DNA of 64,000 nt, from NCBI GenBank assembly GCA_043745195.1, contig JAYTTF010000125.1:1-64000 (forward strand), written 5' to 3'. The position numbers and the translations under genes were made by a program. The notes under the pieces are model-generated. The model had not been told where the DNA came from, did no database searches, and saw only the letters and a program-made list of their open reading frames with translations. This DNA comes from JANXSF01 sp043745195. GTDB taxonomy: Bacteria; Acidobacteriota; Terriglobia; Bryobacterales; Bryobacteraceae. Below, one piece after another: positions 44,550 to 54,300 of the stretch (within the stretch, counting starts at the first letter, position 1; each line of letters starts with the position of its first letter).

Positions 44550-46001
44550 ATGGCATATAACGATTTACGTGAATTCATTGCGGCACTAGAAAAGAATGGA
44601 GAATTGCAACGCATCCCGTTTGAGGTGGATCCCTACCTTGAAATAACTGCCTTTGCGGATCGCAGTGTGAAAAACAAGGGTCCAGCTCTGTTGTTTGAAA
44701 AACCTAAGGGATCCAAAATTCCGGTTCTGGTGAACTCCATGGCCAGCATGAAGCGGATGGAATTGGCACTGCAAGTGGACAAGGTGGATCAAATTGCCGC
44801 GCGCATCACCGAATACCTTCAGATGAAAATGCCTGAAGGCATCATGGGGAAGTTGAAGATGCTCCCGATGTTGGCGGAAATGGGAAACTTCTTTCCCAAA
44901 ATTGTTTCCTCTGGTCCTTGCAAAGAAGTGATTGAGAAGGAGAACTTCTCTTTGAAAGATCTGCCTGTTCTTCACTGCTGGCCCGACGATGGTGGGCCGT
45001 TCATCACCTTGCCGTTAGTTTTTTCCAAAAATCCAGAAACCGGAAAGCGCAACTGCGGTATGTACCGGATGCAGGTTTATGACGAACGGACAACAGGCAT
45101 GCATTGGCAAACCCATAAGCAGGGCGCCGATCACTATCGCACGCTGGTACGGGAAGGCAAGCGCAAGCGTATGGAAATAGCCGTGGCCATTGGCGCTGAT
45201 CCTGCCGTAATGTACTCTGCTATTCTTCCACTTCCACCGGAACTGGATGAAATGATGATTGCCGGTTTCCTGCGCAATAAGCCTGTGGAAATGGTGAAGT
45301 GTGAAACGGTGGATGTGGAAGTTCCAGCCAATGCCGAAATCGTTCTGGAAGGATATGTGGAGTTGGGTGAAATGCGAACCGAGGGACCGTTTGGGGACCA
45401 CACGGGATTCTATTCACTCGCTGATGAGTATCCCGTGTTTCACGTCACTTGTATGACGCGTCGCAAGAATCCTATCTACGTAACCACAATTGTAGGCCCG
45501 CCTCCCATGGAAGACTTTTACATGGGGAAAAGCATTGAGCGTATTTTCCTTCCACTTATGCGATTGAATTTGCCGGAGGTTCGGGATATTTGCATGCCGG
45601 CCGAAGGCATCTTCCACAACTTAATTATTGTGGCAATCCGCAAGTCCTACCCAGGACACGCGCGCAAAGTGATGCACGGCATTTGGGGCACTGGGCAGGC
45701 CATGTTTTCAAAGTGCATTGTGGTTGTGGATGAAGATGTGAACGTTCAGGACTTGAGTGAAGTAGCCTGGAAGGCGCTCAACAACATTGACCCTCAGCGG
45801 GACATTGAATTTGCTCTGGGTCCGGTGGATTCTTTAGACCATGCCAGCCGACTCCCAAACTTCGGATCAAAGATGGGCATTGATGCTACGAGAAAATGGC
45901 CGGCGGAGGGATTCATGCGACCGTGGCCCGATGTAATCAAAATGTCACCGGAAGTTACCAAAAGGGTTGACGAATTGTGGAAGCAGGCTGGATTGAAGTA
46001 A
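44550..46001 (+). CDS. UbiD-family decarboxylase (menaquinone-type)
   Basis: 483 residues. UbiD enzymes are prenyl-FMN-dependent, reversible decarboxylases. Family features: DLREFIAALEKNGELQRI, RNCGMYRMQVYDERTTGMHWQ with the metal/prFMN site, and the acidic cluster EMRTEGPFGDHTGFYS. Length and sequence resemble menaquinone-biosynthesis decarboxylases of the futalosine route more than UbiD proper, but 4-hydroxybenzoate-type substrates cannot be excluded. It starts divergently from fabG only about 15 bases away. No UbiX (prenyl-FMN synthase) gene is here. tRNA-His follows 34 bases after the stop. Confidence 0.88.
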   Translation: MAYNDLREFIAALEKNGELQRIPFEVDPYLEITAFADRSVKNKGPALLFEKPKGSKIPVLVNSMASMKRMELALQVDKVDQIAARITEYLQMKMPEGIMGKLKMLPMLAEMGNFFPKIVSSGPCKEVIEKENFSLKDLPVLHCWPDDGGPFITLPLVFSKNPETGKRNCGMYRMQVYDERTTGMHWQTHKQGADHYRTLVREGKRKRMEIAVAIGADPAVMYSAILPLPPELDEMMIAGFLRNKPVEMVKCETVDVEVPANAEIVLEGYVELGEMRTEGPFGDHTGFYSLADEYPVFHVTCMTRRKNPIYVTTIVGPPPMEDFYMGKSIERIFLPLMRLNLPEVRDICMPAEGIFHNLIIVAIRKSYPGHARKVMHGIWGTGQAMFSKCIVVVDEDVNVQDLSEVAWKALNNIDPQRDIEFALGPVDSLDHASRLPNFGSKMGIDATRKWPAEGFMRPWPDVIKMSPEVTKRVDELWKQAGLK

Positions 46002-46035
46002 CTTTGGTGTGGTAAATTGAAAAGGAAGTTCACAC

Positions 46036-46112
46036 GGTACCCATAGCTCAGTCGGTAGAGCGCCTGATTGTGGTTCAGGAAGTCATGGGTTCAAATCCCA
46101 TTGGGTACCCCA
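46036..46112 (+). tRNA. tRNA-His (GTG)
   Basis: Complete cloverleaf. G-1 at 46036 pairs with C73 at 46109, the histidine identity pair. Acceptor stem GTACCCA (46037-46043) with TGGGTAC (46102-46108), D arm AGCTCAGTCGGTAGAGC, anticodon stem CCTGA/TCAGG with loop TTGTGGT giving anticodon GTG, T arm ATGGG-TTCAAAT-CCCAT. CCA is encoded at 46110-46112. Confidence 0.97.
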
Positions 46113-46198
46113 ACTTTATCCAACAACTCTGGGAATTTTCCTATAAGAGTTTCTCTTGTTTTCCTCCACAACCTCCATAACAGGAGATTCATCATTTT

Positions 46199-46624
46199 AT
46201 GTCAACCTTCGATCTGAGGAAGTTCGACCAAGCCTTTGCCTTCGCTCCAGCCACTGAAACGGCTCAAAACGTACCAGATGGACGTTATCAGGTGATCGTG
46301 GAAACAGTCGATCTGACAACTAAAAAGACCACTATCTACCCTATTTTGAAATGGAAACTGCGTATCACCGGTCCCAAGCATGCGAATCGCATGCTGTGGA
46401 AGAATTCCGAAATTACGGAAAATTCGATGAGCCGGGTGAAGTCGGAATTGAGACTTTGCGGCTACGAATTGGACAAACTATCGCCGCTTGAAGGTCGGCT
46501 GTTTCAGTTTCAGGGGCTGGAATTAGAAATCATAAAGAAGGGCCAAACCGCTGGGCCCGACGATATATTTTTTGAAAAAAACGTCACCGTTGAAGTAGAA
46601 GCCGGTGACGTACTGCCATTCTGA
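46199..46624 (+). CDS. DUF669-like protein (phage-type)
   Basis: 141 residues. The pattern FDLRKFDQAFA, NVPDGRYQVIVETVDL, LKWKLRITGPKHANRMLW and LRLCGYELDKLSPLEG resembles DUF669 proteins, which I know mainly from phage and prophage replication/recombination clusters, where they sit near single-strand annealing proteins. Activity unknown. It lies about 85 bases after tRNA-His, a common integration site, and no other phage gene is nearby, so it may be a relic or a domesticated gene. Intact frame, with an AGGAG 11-15 bases before the ATG. The similarity is from memory. Confidence 0.7.
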   Translation: MSTFDLRKFDQAFAFAPATETAQNVPDGRYQVIVETVDLTTKKTTIYPILKWKLRITGPKHANRMLWKNSEITENSMSRVKSELRLCGYELDKLSPLEGRLFQFQGLELEIIKKGQTAGPDDIFFEKNVTVEVEAGDVLPF

Positions 46625-47438
46625 CTTACACTGTAATTTGATTGGCGCTCAGTTTTCCCACAATTTATTTCGCCGCCGCAACTTGCTTTTAGAGTTGGTG
46701 CGGCGGGATTTCGAACAAAGATACGTAGGGTCCGCCGCAGGGTGGCTATGGGGGTTGATCCAACCAATCTTTCAAATCATCAGTTGGACCTTTGTTTTTC
46801 AATATTGCCTGAAGACTGTTATGCCTGCCAACGGGCTAACGGAAAATTACACGCTCTATCTGCTGTGCGGCTACCTGCCTTGGATGCTGTTTCAGGAAAC
46901 TGTGCAGCGCGGAACCGGAACGCTGGTGGACAATGCGAACCTGATAACCAAAACAGTTTTTCCTTCGGAAATTCTCCCCATCGCAGTTTTTCTGTCGTCG
47001 TTGATTCATCATGGAATGGCGGTAGGCCTCACCGTGTTGGTGATTGCCATCTGGGACCATCATTTGCATCCCTTTGTCCTGCTGCTGCCCGTTTATGCGC
47101 TTCTGGTGGGGGTGCTGGCTATTGGGATCGCCTGGGTTACTTCAGCCTTGCAGGTTTATTTGCGGGATACGGCCCAGGCTGTGATGGTGGGCCTCAACTT
47201 CATGCTTTGGATGACCCCCATTTTCATAGCCGAAGAACAGGTGCCAAAGAAATTGGCTTTCGTCATTCGATACAATCCTCTGACCTATCTTGTACGGGCA
47301 TACCGGGAACGGTTACTTTCGGAAAACTGGCCGCACATGGGCGATTTGGCGATCACAGCACTCTACGCCTCGGTGATCTTTGTAGCCGGCGGCTTGTTCT
47401 TCCGCCACGTTAAACGTGGCTTTGCAGACGTTTTGTAG
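46605..47438 (+). CDS. ABC-2 type permease of the polysaccharide-export family (Wzm/KpsM-like)
   Basis: 277 residues from GTG 46605, which overlaps the previous gene by 20 bases; TTG 46638 is another candidate. Family opening LLELVRRDFEQRYVGSAAGWLW, six predicted membrane segments, LYLLCGYLPWMLFQETVQRG, and the ending FRHVKRGFADVL. Wzm-type permeases move O-antigen, teichoic acid or capsule chains with a Wzt ATPase normally encoded directly downstream. Here the next gene is an unrelated gamma-glutamyltransferase on the other strand, so no ATPase partner is in the window. Confidence 0.87.
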   Translation: MTYCHSDLHCNLIGAQFSHNLFRRRNLLLELVRRDFEQRYVGSAAGWLWGLIQPIFQIISWTFVFQYCLKTVMPANGLTENYTLYLLCGYLPWMLFQETVQRGTGTLVDNANLITKTVFPSEILPIAVFLSSLIHHGMAVGLTVLVIAIWDHHLHPFVLLLPVYALLVGVLAIGIAWVTSALQVYLRDTAQAVMVGLNFMLWMTPIFIAEEQVPKKLAFVIRYNPLTYLVRAYRERLLSENWPHMGDLAITALYASVIFVAGGLFFRHVKRGFADVL

Positions 47439-47452
47439 TCGAAAGAGAGAAG

Positions 47453-49219
47453 CTACCGTCCAAAAATGAATCGGGCCCGGCGTGGGTCAGCAGCGCCGTC
47501 AAGAACGCCGTCGCCAATCTTAATCACGGTGGGTGCCGATCCGTTAGACCAATCGGTCGCTACATTTATCCGGTGACCAAGTGCGCGCAGACCCTCAATG
47601 CTTGCCTTAGACATTCGGCCTTCAAGGTTAACCCGCCCCGGAACAAATTCGTGGTTTGCGAATGAGCTGTAGAAATGTTCCGTTTGGAAGCGGGGAACTT
47701 CTACAGCTTCCTGAGGGTTCATGTTGAACACCAGAATATTCAAAATCACCTGCAGCATGGCCTGATCCTGATTGTCGCCGCCGGGGGTGGACATGGCAAG
47801 GAATGGCTTGCCGTCCTTTAGCACCATGGTGGGGCTTAGTGTCACTCGAGGGCGCTTGCCGGGCTCCAGTTGATTCGCGTGGCCGACAGTCACCACAAAG
47901 CTCTGCAAACGGGTGCTAAAAGGAATTCCGGTGTCACCGGCGATTACCGATGGGAGCCACGCTCCAGATGGAGTTGCGGAGAACACATTTCCCCATCGAT
48001 CCACCACATTAACGCAAGTGGTGTCGTGCACATTGCTGGACGCCTCGCCCATACTGTTCATGGAAATCAATTTCGCGAAAGTTCCGGGACGGTGATCCAT
48101 GCTGGCAACTGCCGGGTCAATCTGTTTCCGACGTTCTGCGGCGTATTGCTTGGATAGAAGAGTTTCCTCCGGAATTTTGGAGAACTTCGGATCGCCGTAG
48201 TAGCGATCACGATCAGCGAAAGCCAACTTCACGGCCTCAATTACGGTATGGAGATATTGTGGGCTATTGTGCCCCATGGCTTTCAGGTCGTACCCCTCGA
48301 GAATGTTCAGAGCCTGGATCATTACCGGTCCTTGGGTCCAGAATCCTGGCTTGACGATTTCATAGCCGTGGAAGAGGGAAGTCTTCGGAGCGTCGAACTC
48401 GGCTTTGAATCCTGCCAGATCGGCTGCGGAAATCAATCCGCCGTTTGCTTCTGAAAAAGCTGCCATTTTTTTAGCAAGTGGACCGCGATAGAAATAATCA
48501 CGAACGGCTTGAATTTTGCGGGCGCGATTGCCGCGCTGCTTTTTTTCAGCTGCCGCCAATTCCCGCAATGTTTTTGCCAAGTCATTCAAGTGGTAAACGG
48601 AGGCAAGCTTTGGCGGTGCGCCATCGGGCATGAAGAACTTGGCCGAAGTGGGCCAAAGATCCAATAGGTTTTTGAAGTTCTTGACGAATGCTGAAAACTC
48701 TTCTCCAACCGGAAAACCTTCGGCGTATTCAATGGCCGGTTTTGCTACTTCTGCAAAAGATTTGGTTCCGTGGGTTTGAAGCGCCAGCATCAGCCCATCG
48801 AATGCGCCAGGCAGAATAGCTGCCTTAATACCTTGGCCGGGGATGGGGGGCATTTTTCCTGCTTCTTCCCAAGACTCAGGACTCCTGGATTGATAGAAAC
48901 TCACTGTAGCCTTTGCTGGTGCCGTCCCAACGCCGCTGACTATGGTGGCTGGTTTGCCATTCATCTTGATAATCAGAGGCATTTCCCCACCCAATCCGAA
49001 TCGGGCTTGCTCCGTCACTGCTGCTGTAAGTGCTGCGGCGACTCCTGCATCTACGGCGTTGCCTCCCGCCGTCAATAATCGGAAGCCTGCTTCGACTTCG
49101 AAATTATTTGCGGCGCCTATCATTTCCCGAGTCCCGCGGACGGGTGGGAACATTGTGGGCGGGTCCGCCGGCGCAAGGCAAGCAAGAAGAAACAGTAGTA
49201 AGAAAAATCGTGAGGCCAT
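47453..49219 (-). CDS. Gamma-glutamyltransferase family protein, exported
   Basis: 588 residues from ATG 49219, just after the upstream gene stop, giving a signal peptide MASRFFLLLFLLACLAPA; ATG 49228 is an alternative. Ntn-hydrolase proenzyme that cleaves itself before a conserved Thr to give large and small subunits. The autocatalytic Thr is in NVHDTTCVNVVDRWGN, followed by SATPSGAWLPS where classical GGTs have a GSGVM-like loop region. N-terminal AANNFEVEAGFRLLTAGGNA is typical. It hydrolyses or transfers gamma-glutamyl or related acyl groups in the periplasm; the PSGAW variant group has less certain substrates (some are cephalosporin-acylase-like). Confidence 0.88.
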   Translation of the reverse strand: MASRFFLLLFLLACLAPADPPTMFPPVRGTREMIGAANNFEVEAGFRLLTAGGNAVDAGVAAALTAAVTEQARFGLGGEMPLIIKMNGKPATIVSGVGTAPAKATVSFYQSRSPESWEEAGKMPPIPGQGIKAAILPGAFDGLMLALQTHGTKSFAEVAKPAIEYAEGFPVGEEFSAFVKNFKNLLDLWPTSAKFFMPDGAPPKLASVYHLNDLAKTLRELAAAEKKQRGNRARKIQAVRDYFYRGPLAKKMAAFSEANGGLISAADLAGFKAEFDAPKTSLFHGYEIVKPGFWTQGPVMIQALNILEGYDLKAMGHNSPQYLHTVIEAVKLAFADRDRYYGDPKFSKIPEETLLSKQYAAERRKQIDPAVASMDHRPGTFAKLISMNSMGEASSNVHDTTCVNVVDRWGNVFSATPSGAWLPSVIAGDTGIPFSTRLQSFVVTVGHANQLEPGKRPRVTLSPTMVLKDGKPFLAMSTPGGDNQDQAMLQVILNILVFNMNPQEAVEVPRFQTEHFYSSFANHEFVPGRVNLEGRMSKASIEGLRALGHRINVATDWSNGSAPTVIKIGDGVLDGAADPRRARFIFGR

Positions 49220-49220
49220 G

Positions 49221-49757
49221 TTAAGCATTTTGCAACAAATTGCGGTACTTGCGCAGAAGTTCGTAGAGAGCCACCCCGCCGGCCGTGGCCACATTGAGAG
49301 AAAATTTACTTCCCAGCATTGGAATCCGCACGAAACTATCGCACCGTTCCAGCAATTCCGGAGTGACTCCATCCACCTCATGACCGAATACCAGGCAAAC
49401 AGGAAAACGTGGCACCCAATCAAAAAGATCGACCGCCCGCGGGCTGGTTTCGATGGCGGCTAATTCGTACCCGTTTGAACTGATTTGAGAGGCCAGTTGA
49501 AGCGGTTCTGTGGAATGTTCCCATGCCACGCGATCCTCCGCTCCTAAGGCTGTTTTTGAAATTTCTTTCTTTGGAGGAAAGGAAGTGAATCCGCCCAAGT
49601 ACAACTTTTCCAAAGCGACGGCATCCGCTGTGCGGAAAAAAGATCCGACGTTATACATGCTTCGCACGTTTTCAAGTAGGACCGCGACGGGAAGTTTTTG
49701 AATTCCCTCGTAGCCTCTGGCTGCATCGGAGGCAAGGAAAGGTAGACGATCGCTCAT
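49221..49757 (-). CDS. SpoU/TrmH-family RNA 2'-O-methyltransferase
   Basis: 178 residues. SPOUT knot methyltransferase with the three family motifs: ENVRSMYNVGSFFRTADA (motif 1), FGHEVDGVTPE (motif 2) and IPMLGSKFSLNVATAGGVALYE (motif 3). Methylates a ribose in tRNA or rRNA using S-adenosylmethionine; the exact target cannot be read. Short compared with TrmH (about 230) as it lacks the extra N- and C-terminal helices, like TrmL. The downstream gamma-glutamyltransferase starts within two bases of its stop. Confidence 0.91.
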   Translation of the reverse strand: MSDRLPFLASDAARGYEGIQKLPVAVLLENVRSMYNVGSFFRTADAVALEKLYLGGFTSFPPKKEISKTALGAEDRVAWEHSTEPLQLASQISSNGYELAAIETSPRAVDLFDWVPRFPVCLVFGHEVDGVTPELLERCDSFVRIPMLGSKFSLNVATAGGVALYELLRKYRNLLQNA

Positions 49758-49854
49758 TTCTATCAGAGTACCGAATGAAAGAGGGTGTTGCCCTAAACTT
49801 CAGTTCCGAAGATGAAAAAATTCTTGACCAACAAAGTAGTCTTGAAGTGGTAGC

Positions 49855-51330
49855 TTAAGCCAACAACTTCTGAATCAGTTCGCCGTGCACGTCAGTTAGC
49901 CGGAAGTAGCGCCCCTGAAACTTATAGGTCAGCTTCTTATGATCAACGCCCATCAGATGAAGCAGCGTCGCTTGCAGATCATGCACGTGGGCCGGATCAG
50001 CCGTGATGTTGTAGCTGTAATCATCCGTCTCGCCTAGTGAAAAACCCTTCTTCACACCTGCTCCGGCCATCCACATGGAAAAGTTGCGAGGATGATGATC
50101 GCGCCCGTAGTTGGTCTCAGTAAGTTTGCCCTGGCTATACACAGTGCGTCCGAATTCGCCGGACCAAATCACCAGAGTGTCGTCCAGCAGTCCGCGCTGT
50201 TTCAGATCCAGAATCAAACCAGCCGAAGCCTGATCAGTTCCTTTGCACTGCAGCGCAATGTCACGTGGCAAGTTGTTGTGTTGGTCCCAGCCGCGATGAT
50301 AAATCTGAATGAATCGCACGTCCCGCTCCGCCAGCCGTCTGGCCAACAGGCAATTGGCGGCGTATGTGCCTGGCTTGCGAGCCTGATCCCCGTACAGTTC
50401 AAAAGTGGATTCGGGTTCTTTTGAAAGATCCATCAATTCCGGAACCGAAGTTTGCATGCGGTAAGCCATTTCGTATTGCGAAATGCGAGTTTCAATTTCC
50501 GGATCGCCGTAGGTTTCCAGGCGCATCTGGTTCAGCTTCTGAACACTGTCAAGAATGCTGCGCCTCGTGCCCTTGTTCATGCCAGGAGGGTCACTGAGAA
50601 ACAGCACCGGATCACCACTGGACCGGAACTTTACGCCTTGATAGTTCGATGGAAGAAATCCGCTGGACCACAATCGCGAGAACAGCGGCTGATCATTTGC
50701 CGGCGTGTTCGATTGCGAGACCAGCACCACGAAGCCTGGCAGATTCTGATTCTCACTTCCTAAGCCATAGCTGGCCCAACTGCCAATGCTGGGTCTTCCC
50801 GGCTGCTGACTTCCCGTTTGGATAAAAGTAATCGCCGGATCATGATTGATGGCGTCGGTGTGCATCGATTTGATGATCGTAATCTCATCCACAATCTTCG
50901 ATGTATAGGGTAACAACTCGCTGAGCCAGGTGCCGCTTTTCCCATGTTGAGCAAACTTGAAAATAGTGGAGGCAACGGGAAACGATGTTTGTCCCGAAGT
51001 CATGCCGGTAATGCGCTGGCCGTTGCGGATGGAATCGGGTAGTTCGGAGGAATGGAACTTTTTCAACTGGGGTTTGTAGTCGAACAAATCCAATTGCGAC
51101 GGAGCGCCGGATTGATGCAGAAAAATTACCCGTTTTGCCTTGCCCGGAAAGTGCGGCATTCCAATCAAGCCGCCGGTTTTTGGATTTCGATCAGACGATG
51201 CAGCACTAGCGTCCTGGTTCAACAATGTCCCCAATGCTGCCGTTCCAATTCCTGCCGCAGAAAGACCAAACAATCTGCGGCGTGTCATGGCGATGCGTTT
51301 GCCGTATTCGATGATGTCTTCGTTGTGCAT
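49855..51330 (-). CDS. DUF1501 protein, Tat-exported
   Basis: 491 residues. Twin-arginine signal after a short leader: MTRRRLFGLSAAGIGTAALG. The body is the DUF1501 alkaline-phosphatase-like fold (VIFLHQSGAPSQLDLFDYKP; SMHTDAINHDPAITFIQTG; GRDHHPRNFSMWMAGAGVK). Such proteins are common in Planctomycetes and Acidobacteria and are regularly encoded next to a PSCyt/DUF1549/DUF1553 cytochrome, as here, where the partner ends two bases upstream. Related to sulfatases in fold, but the substrate and even activity are unproven. Confidence 0.92.
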   Translation of the reverse strand: MHNEDIIEYGKRIAMTRRRLFGLSAAGIGTAALGTLLNQDASAASSDRNPKTGGLIGMPHFPGKAKRVIFLHQSGAPSQLDLFDYKPQLKKFHSSELPDSIRNGQRITGMTSGQTSFPVASTIFKFAQHGKSGTWLSELLPYTSKIVDEITIIKSMHTDAINHDPAITFIQTGSQQPGRPSIGSWASYGLGSENQNLPGFVVLVSQSNTPANDQPLFSRLWSSGFLPSNYQGVKFRSSGDPVLFLSDPPGMNKGTRRSILDSVQKLNQMRLETYGDPEIETRISQYEMAYRMQTSVPELMDLSKEPESTFELYGDQARKPGTYAANCLLARRLAERDVRFIQIYHRGWDQHNNLPRDIALQCKGTDQASAGLILDLKQRGLLDDTLVIWSGEFGRTVYSQGKLTETNYGRDHHPRNFSMWMAGAGVKKGFSLGETDDYSYNITADPAHVHDLQATLLHLMGVDHKKLTYKFQGRYFRLTDVHGELIQKLLA

Positions 51331-51332
51331 GC

Positions 51333-54300
51333 TTATTCCTTGGTGATCACTTCATCAAGATTCAGAATTGTGCTGGCAAGAGTTGTCCAAGCTGCAAGCT
51401 CCGATTTATTGAGCGATGGATCAATGGGAGATTCGCCGGACAATAGTAACTTTCCAGCAGCCTTGGCATCCTTGGTGTAAACCTCCGTCTGTTGTTTGAC
51501 TAATGCAGTCAGGACGACCAACTCCTTCGGCTGAGGCTTGCGTCCAGTTGCCAACTCAAACCCGTAACGAATTCGCGATGCACTTTCCTTGCCGCCTTCC
51601 TTGATCATTCGCGACGCCAGAGCTCGCGCAGATTCAAGGTAAGTCGGATCATTCCACAAAACCAAGGCTTGCAAAGGAGTATTGGTGACTGCTCGACGGG
51701 CCACGCACTTTTCCCGGTCAGGCGCATCAAATGTAGTTAGCGAAGCTGGTGGCGCGGTCCGCTTCCAAAATGTATACATGCTGCGGCGATAAAGGTCGCT
51801 CCCATGGCTCTGGTTGTAGACTTGGGCGGAATAGACGCCTCCATAGGCCAACTCTTCCCAAACTCCTGGGGGTTGGTAGGGGAACACACTTTTGCCGCCG
51901 AGTTGATTGTTCAGCAGCCCGCTGACGAATAATGCATTGTCCCGCAGTGTTTCGGCAGGCAACCGGAACCGCGGCCCACGCGCTAGCAATCTGTTCTCAG
52001 GATCCAGTTCGTGCAAGGCAGCAGTCACTTGGGAGGATTGCCGATACGCAGCACTCGTCACAATCATTTTCTGCATTGCCTTCACATCCCAGCCCGACCG
52101 GACGAATTCCGTTGCCAGATAGTCCAGCAATTCGGGATGCGATGGAGGCTCGCCTTGCGATCCAAAGTCTTCCGCAGTTTTCACCAGCCCGATTCCAAAA
52201 TAGCCCTGCCAATAGCGATTTACTGCCACGCGTGCGGTCAGCGGATGGTTTGGATTCACCAACCAGCGTGCCAGCCCGTAACGATTCTTCGGCAACCCGG
52301 ATTCAATCGGCTCCAGCATAGCTGGCGAGTTGGCTGTCACCTTTTCACCCTTGGTGGCATAGTCACCGCGCGCCAGGATGAAGGTATCGCGAGGCTTTTC
52401 CATTTCTGACATCACCATCACACTAGGCGCGGAAAGTTCTAGTCTGTCGCGCTGTGCTTTCATCTCTTTCAAGTCGCGATATACTTTGCGCTTGTCCTCG
52501 GGGGCTTCGTTCATTAAATAATAATCACGGATGCGAAATGCCTGATCGCGATTGCGCTTAGTTGTACCGTTGAATACCATCCACCGCAGAGGCTCATCCA
52601 CCACCAGTTGCTCGGCCAGCTTTTGTGTGGCGGCATTTCCATAAATTCGCAAATCATCCAGTTGACCAAACAATCCGCCCACTCCGCCTTGAATTCGTAG
52701 CGCGGCATTGGTACCTGTGGACTTCAACGAAGCATCGCCACTAACGTCGAAGCTCTCCGGTTTTCCATTCAGAAAGACCCGCAGTCCCAACTCGCCAGTG
52801 CCATCGCCGGTGAGTGTGATGTGCGTCCACTCCCCTTGGGCGATTTTTGTTTTCGATAAAAGCGCCATCGATTTTTCTGCACCAGCGGAAAACGTAATTT
52901 TCACGCTGGCTACAAGTTTCAATCCTGGAATCGCTTCCGGCTCCTCCCATTGGATGTTCCAACCGCGCCCCCCCTCCTCCATTTGGGAGAGGAACACCAT
53001 CTTCTTATCGCCAGTCGGCTTTACCCAAAATGCAAGTGCGAACGGGTGACCTAAATCAATGTCCGAAGTTCCTGGTAATTCAGCGCGCATTTGTTGGCCA
53101 CCGAAGGCGGCCGCACGGCCTACCACTCCGTCTCCGTAGAACATTTCTCCTTCTGTGGAATGACCATGACGATACCCGCCGGCTACATCGGTCAGACTAT
53201 CCTCAAATTCATAATGTGCAATCAGGCCTTGACGTGGGTTTGGTGGAAATTTGCCAAAGTTGCTTTTTTCCCACTTCAGTTGCATGGCCATGACTTCTTT
53301 TTCGGGCAACAATTTTTCCTTAGAAGGAATTACCGTTCCTAACTCATCGAGAAGCAACTTTTCCGGGCTGGGTAGCAGCATCATTGGCTCCGCGTTGCCC
53401 TTACGACCGTCCAGGCCTTTCTCCGGCAAGGTGTTGAAGAACGCCGCCATCTGGTAGTAGTCCTTTTGCCGTATTGGATCGTACTTGTGATCGTGGCATT
53501 TGGAACATCCCATGGTTAGGCCCATCCAAACCACCGATGTTGTTTCCACGCGATCAGCCACGTACTCTGCTTGATATTCTTCAGGGATTGCGCCGCCTTC
53601 GAAGTTAATCATGTGATTCCGATTGAAACCGCTTGCGGTTTTGGTATCCACATTGGCACCCGGCATTAAGTCACCCGCCAACTGCTCAATTGTGAACTGG
53701 TCAAATGGCTTGTTTTCGTTGAAGGAACGAATCAGCCAATCCCTCCAAGGCCACATGTCGCGATGGCTGTCAATGTGGTAGCCGTGCGTGTCGGCATAAC
53801 GTGCAAGGTCCAGCCAACCCATGGCCATCTTTTCCCCGTACTGTTTCGAGCCCAGCAAACGGTCGACTTGCTTTTCATAAGCTGTAGGCGATTTGTCGGC
53901 CATGAACTGAGAGATTTCTGCAGGGGTGGGTGGCAGCCCGGTTAAATCAAAACTCAAGCGCCGCAGTATCGTGGAACGGTCGGCTGGCTGGGAAAGTTTT
54001 AGACCTTCTTTTTCCAGACGCGCCAAAACAAAAGGATCGATCCCATTCTTCGCCAGTCCTTTCGTTTTCACTTCCGGAATTATTTGAGGCTTGGGTGCTT
54101 CAAAAGCCCAATGCATGGACCACGGAGCACCGCCATCAATCCATTGCTTGATTAACCCAATTTGTTTTTCCGTAAGCGCTTCGCCAGCGCTTGCCGGTGG
54201 CATTCGGAGTGCAGTCTTTTGATGGGCAATTCGATCCATCAACTTGCTGCCCGCACTATTTCCGGGAACAATCACGGCGCCATTCTTGCGCTCCCCGAAG

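Noticed and set aside
46110..46198. Attachment site after tRNA-His
   Set aside because: I could not find a second copy of the tRNA 3' end nearby, nor an integrase, so a mobile-element boundary is not supported.
46742..47413. A 223-codon open frame on the plus strand
   Set aside because: It lies fully inside the ABC permease in another frame; the permease has family motifs and membrane segments, while this translation is low-complexity with no motif.
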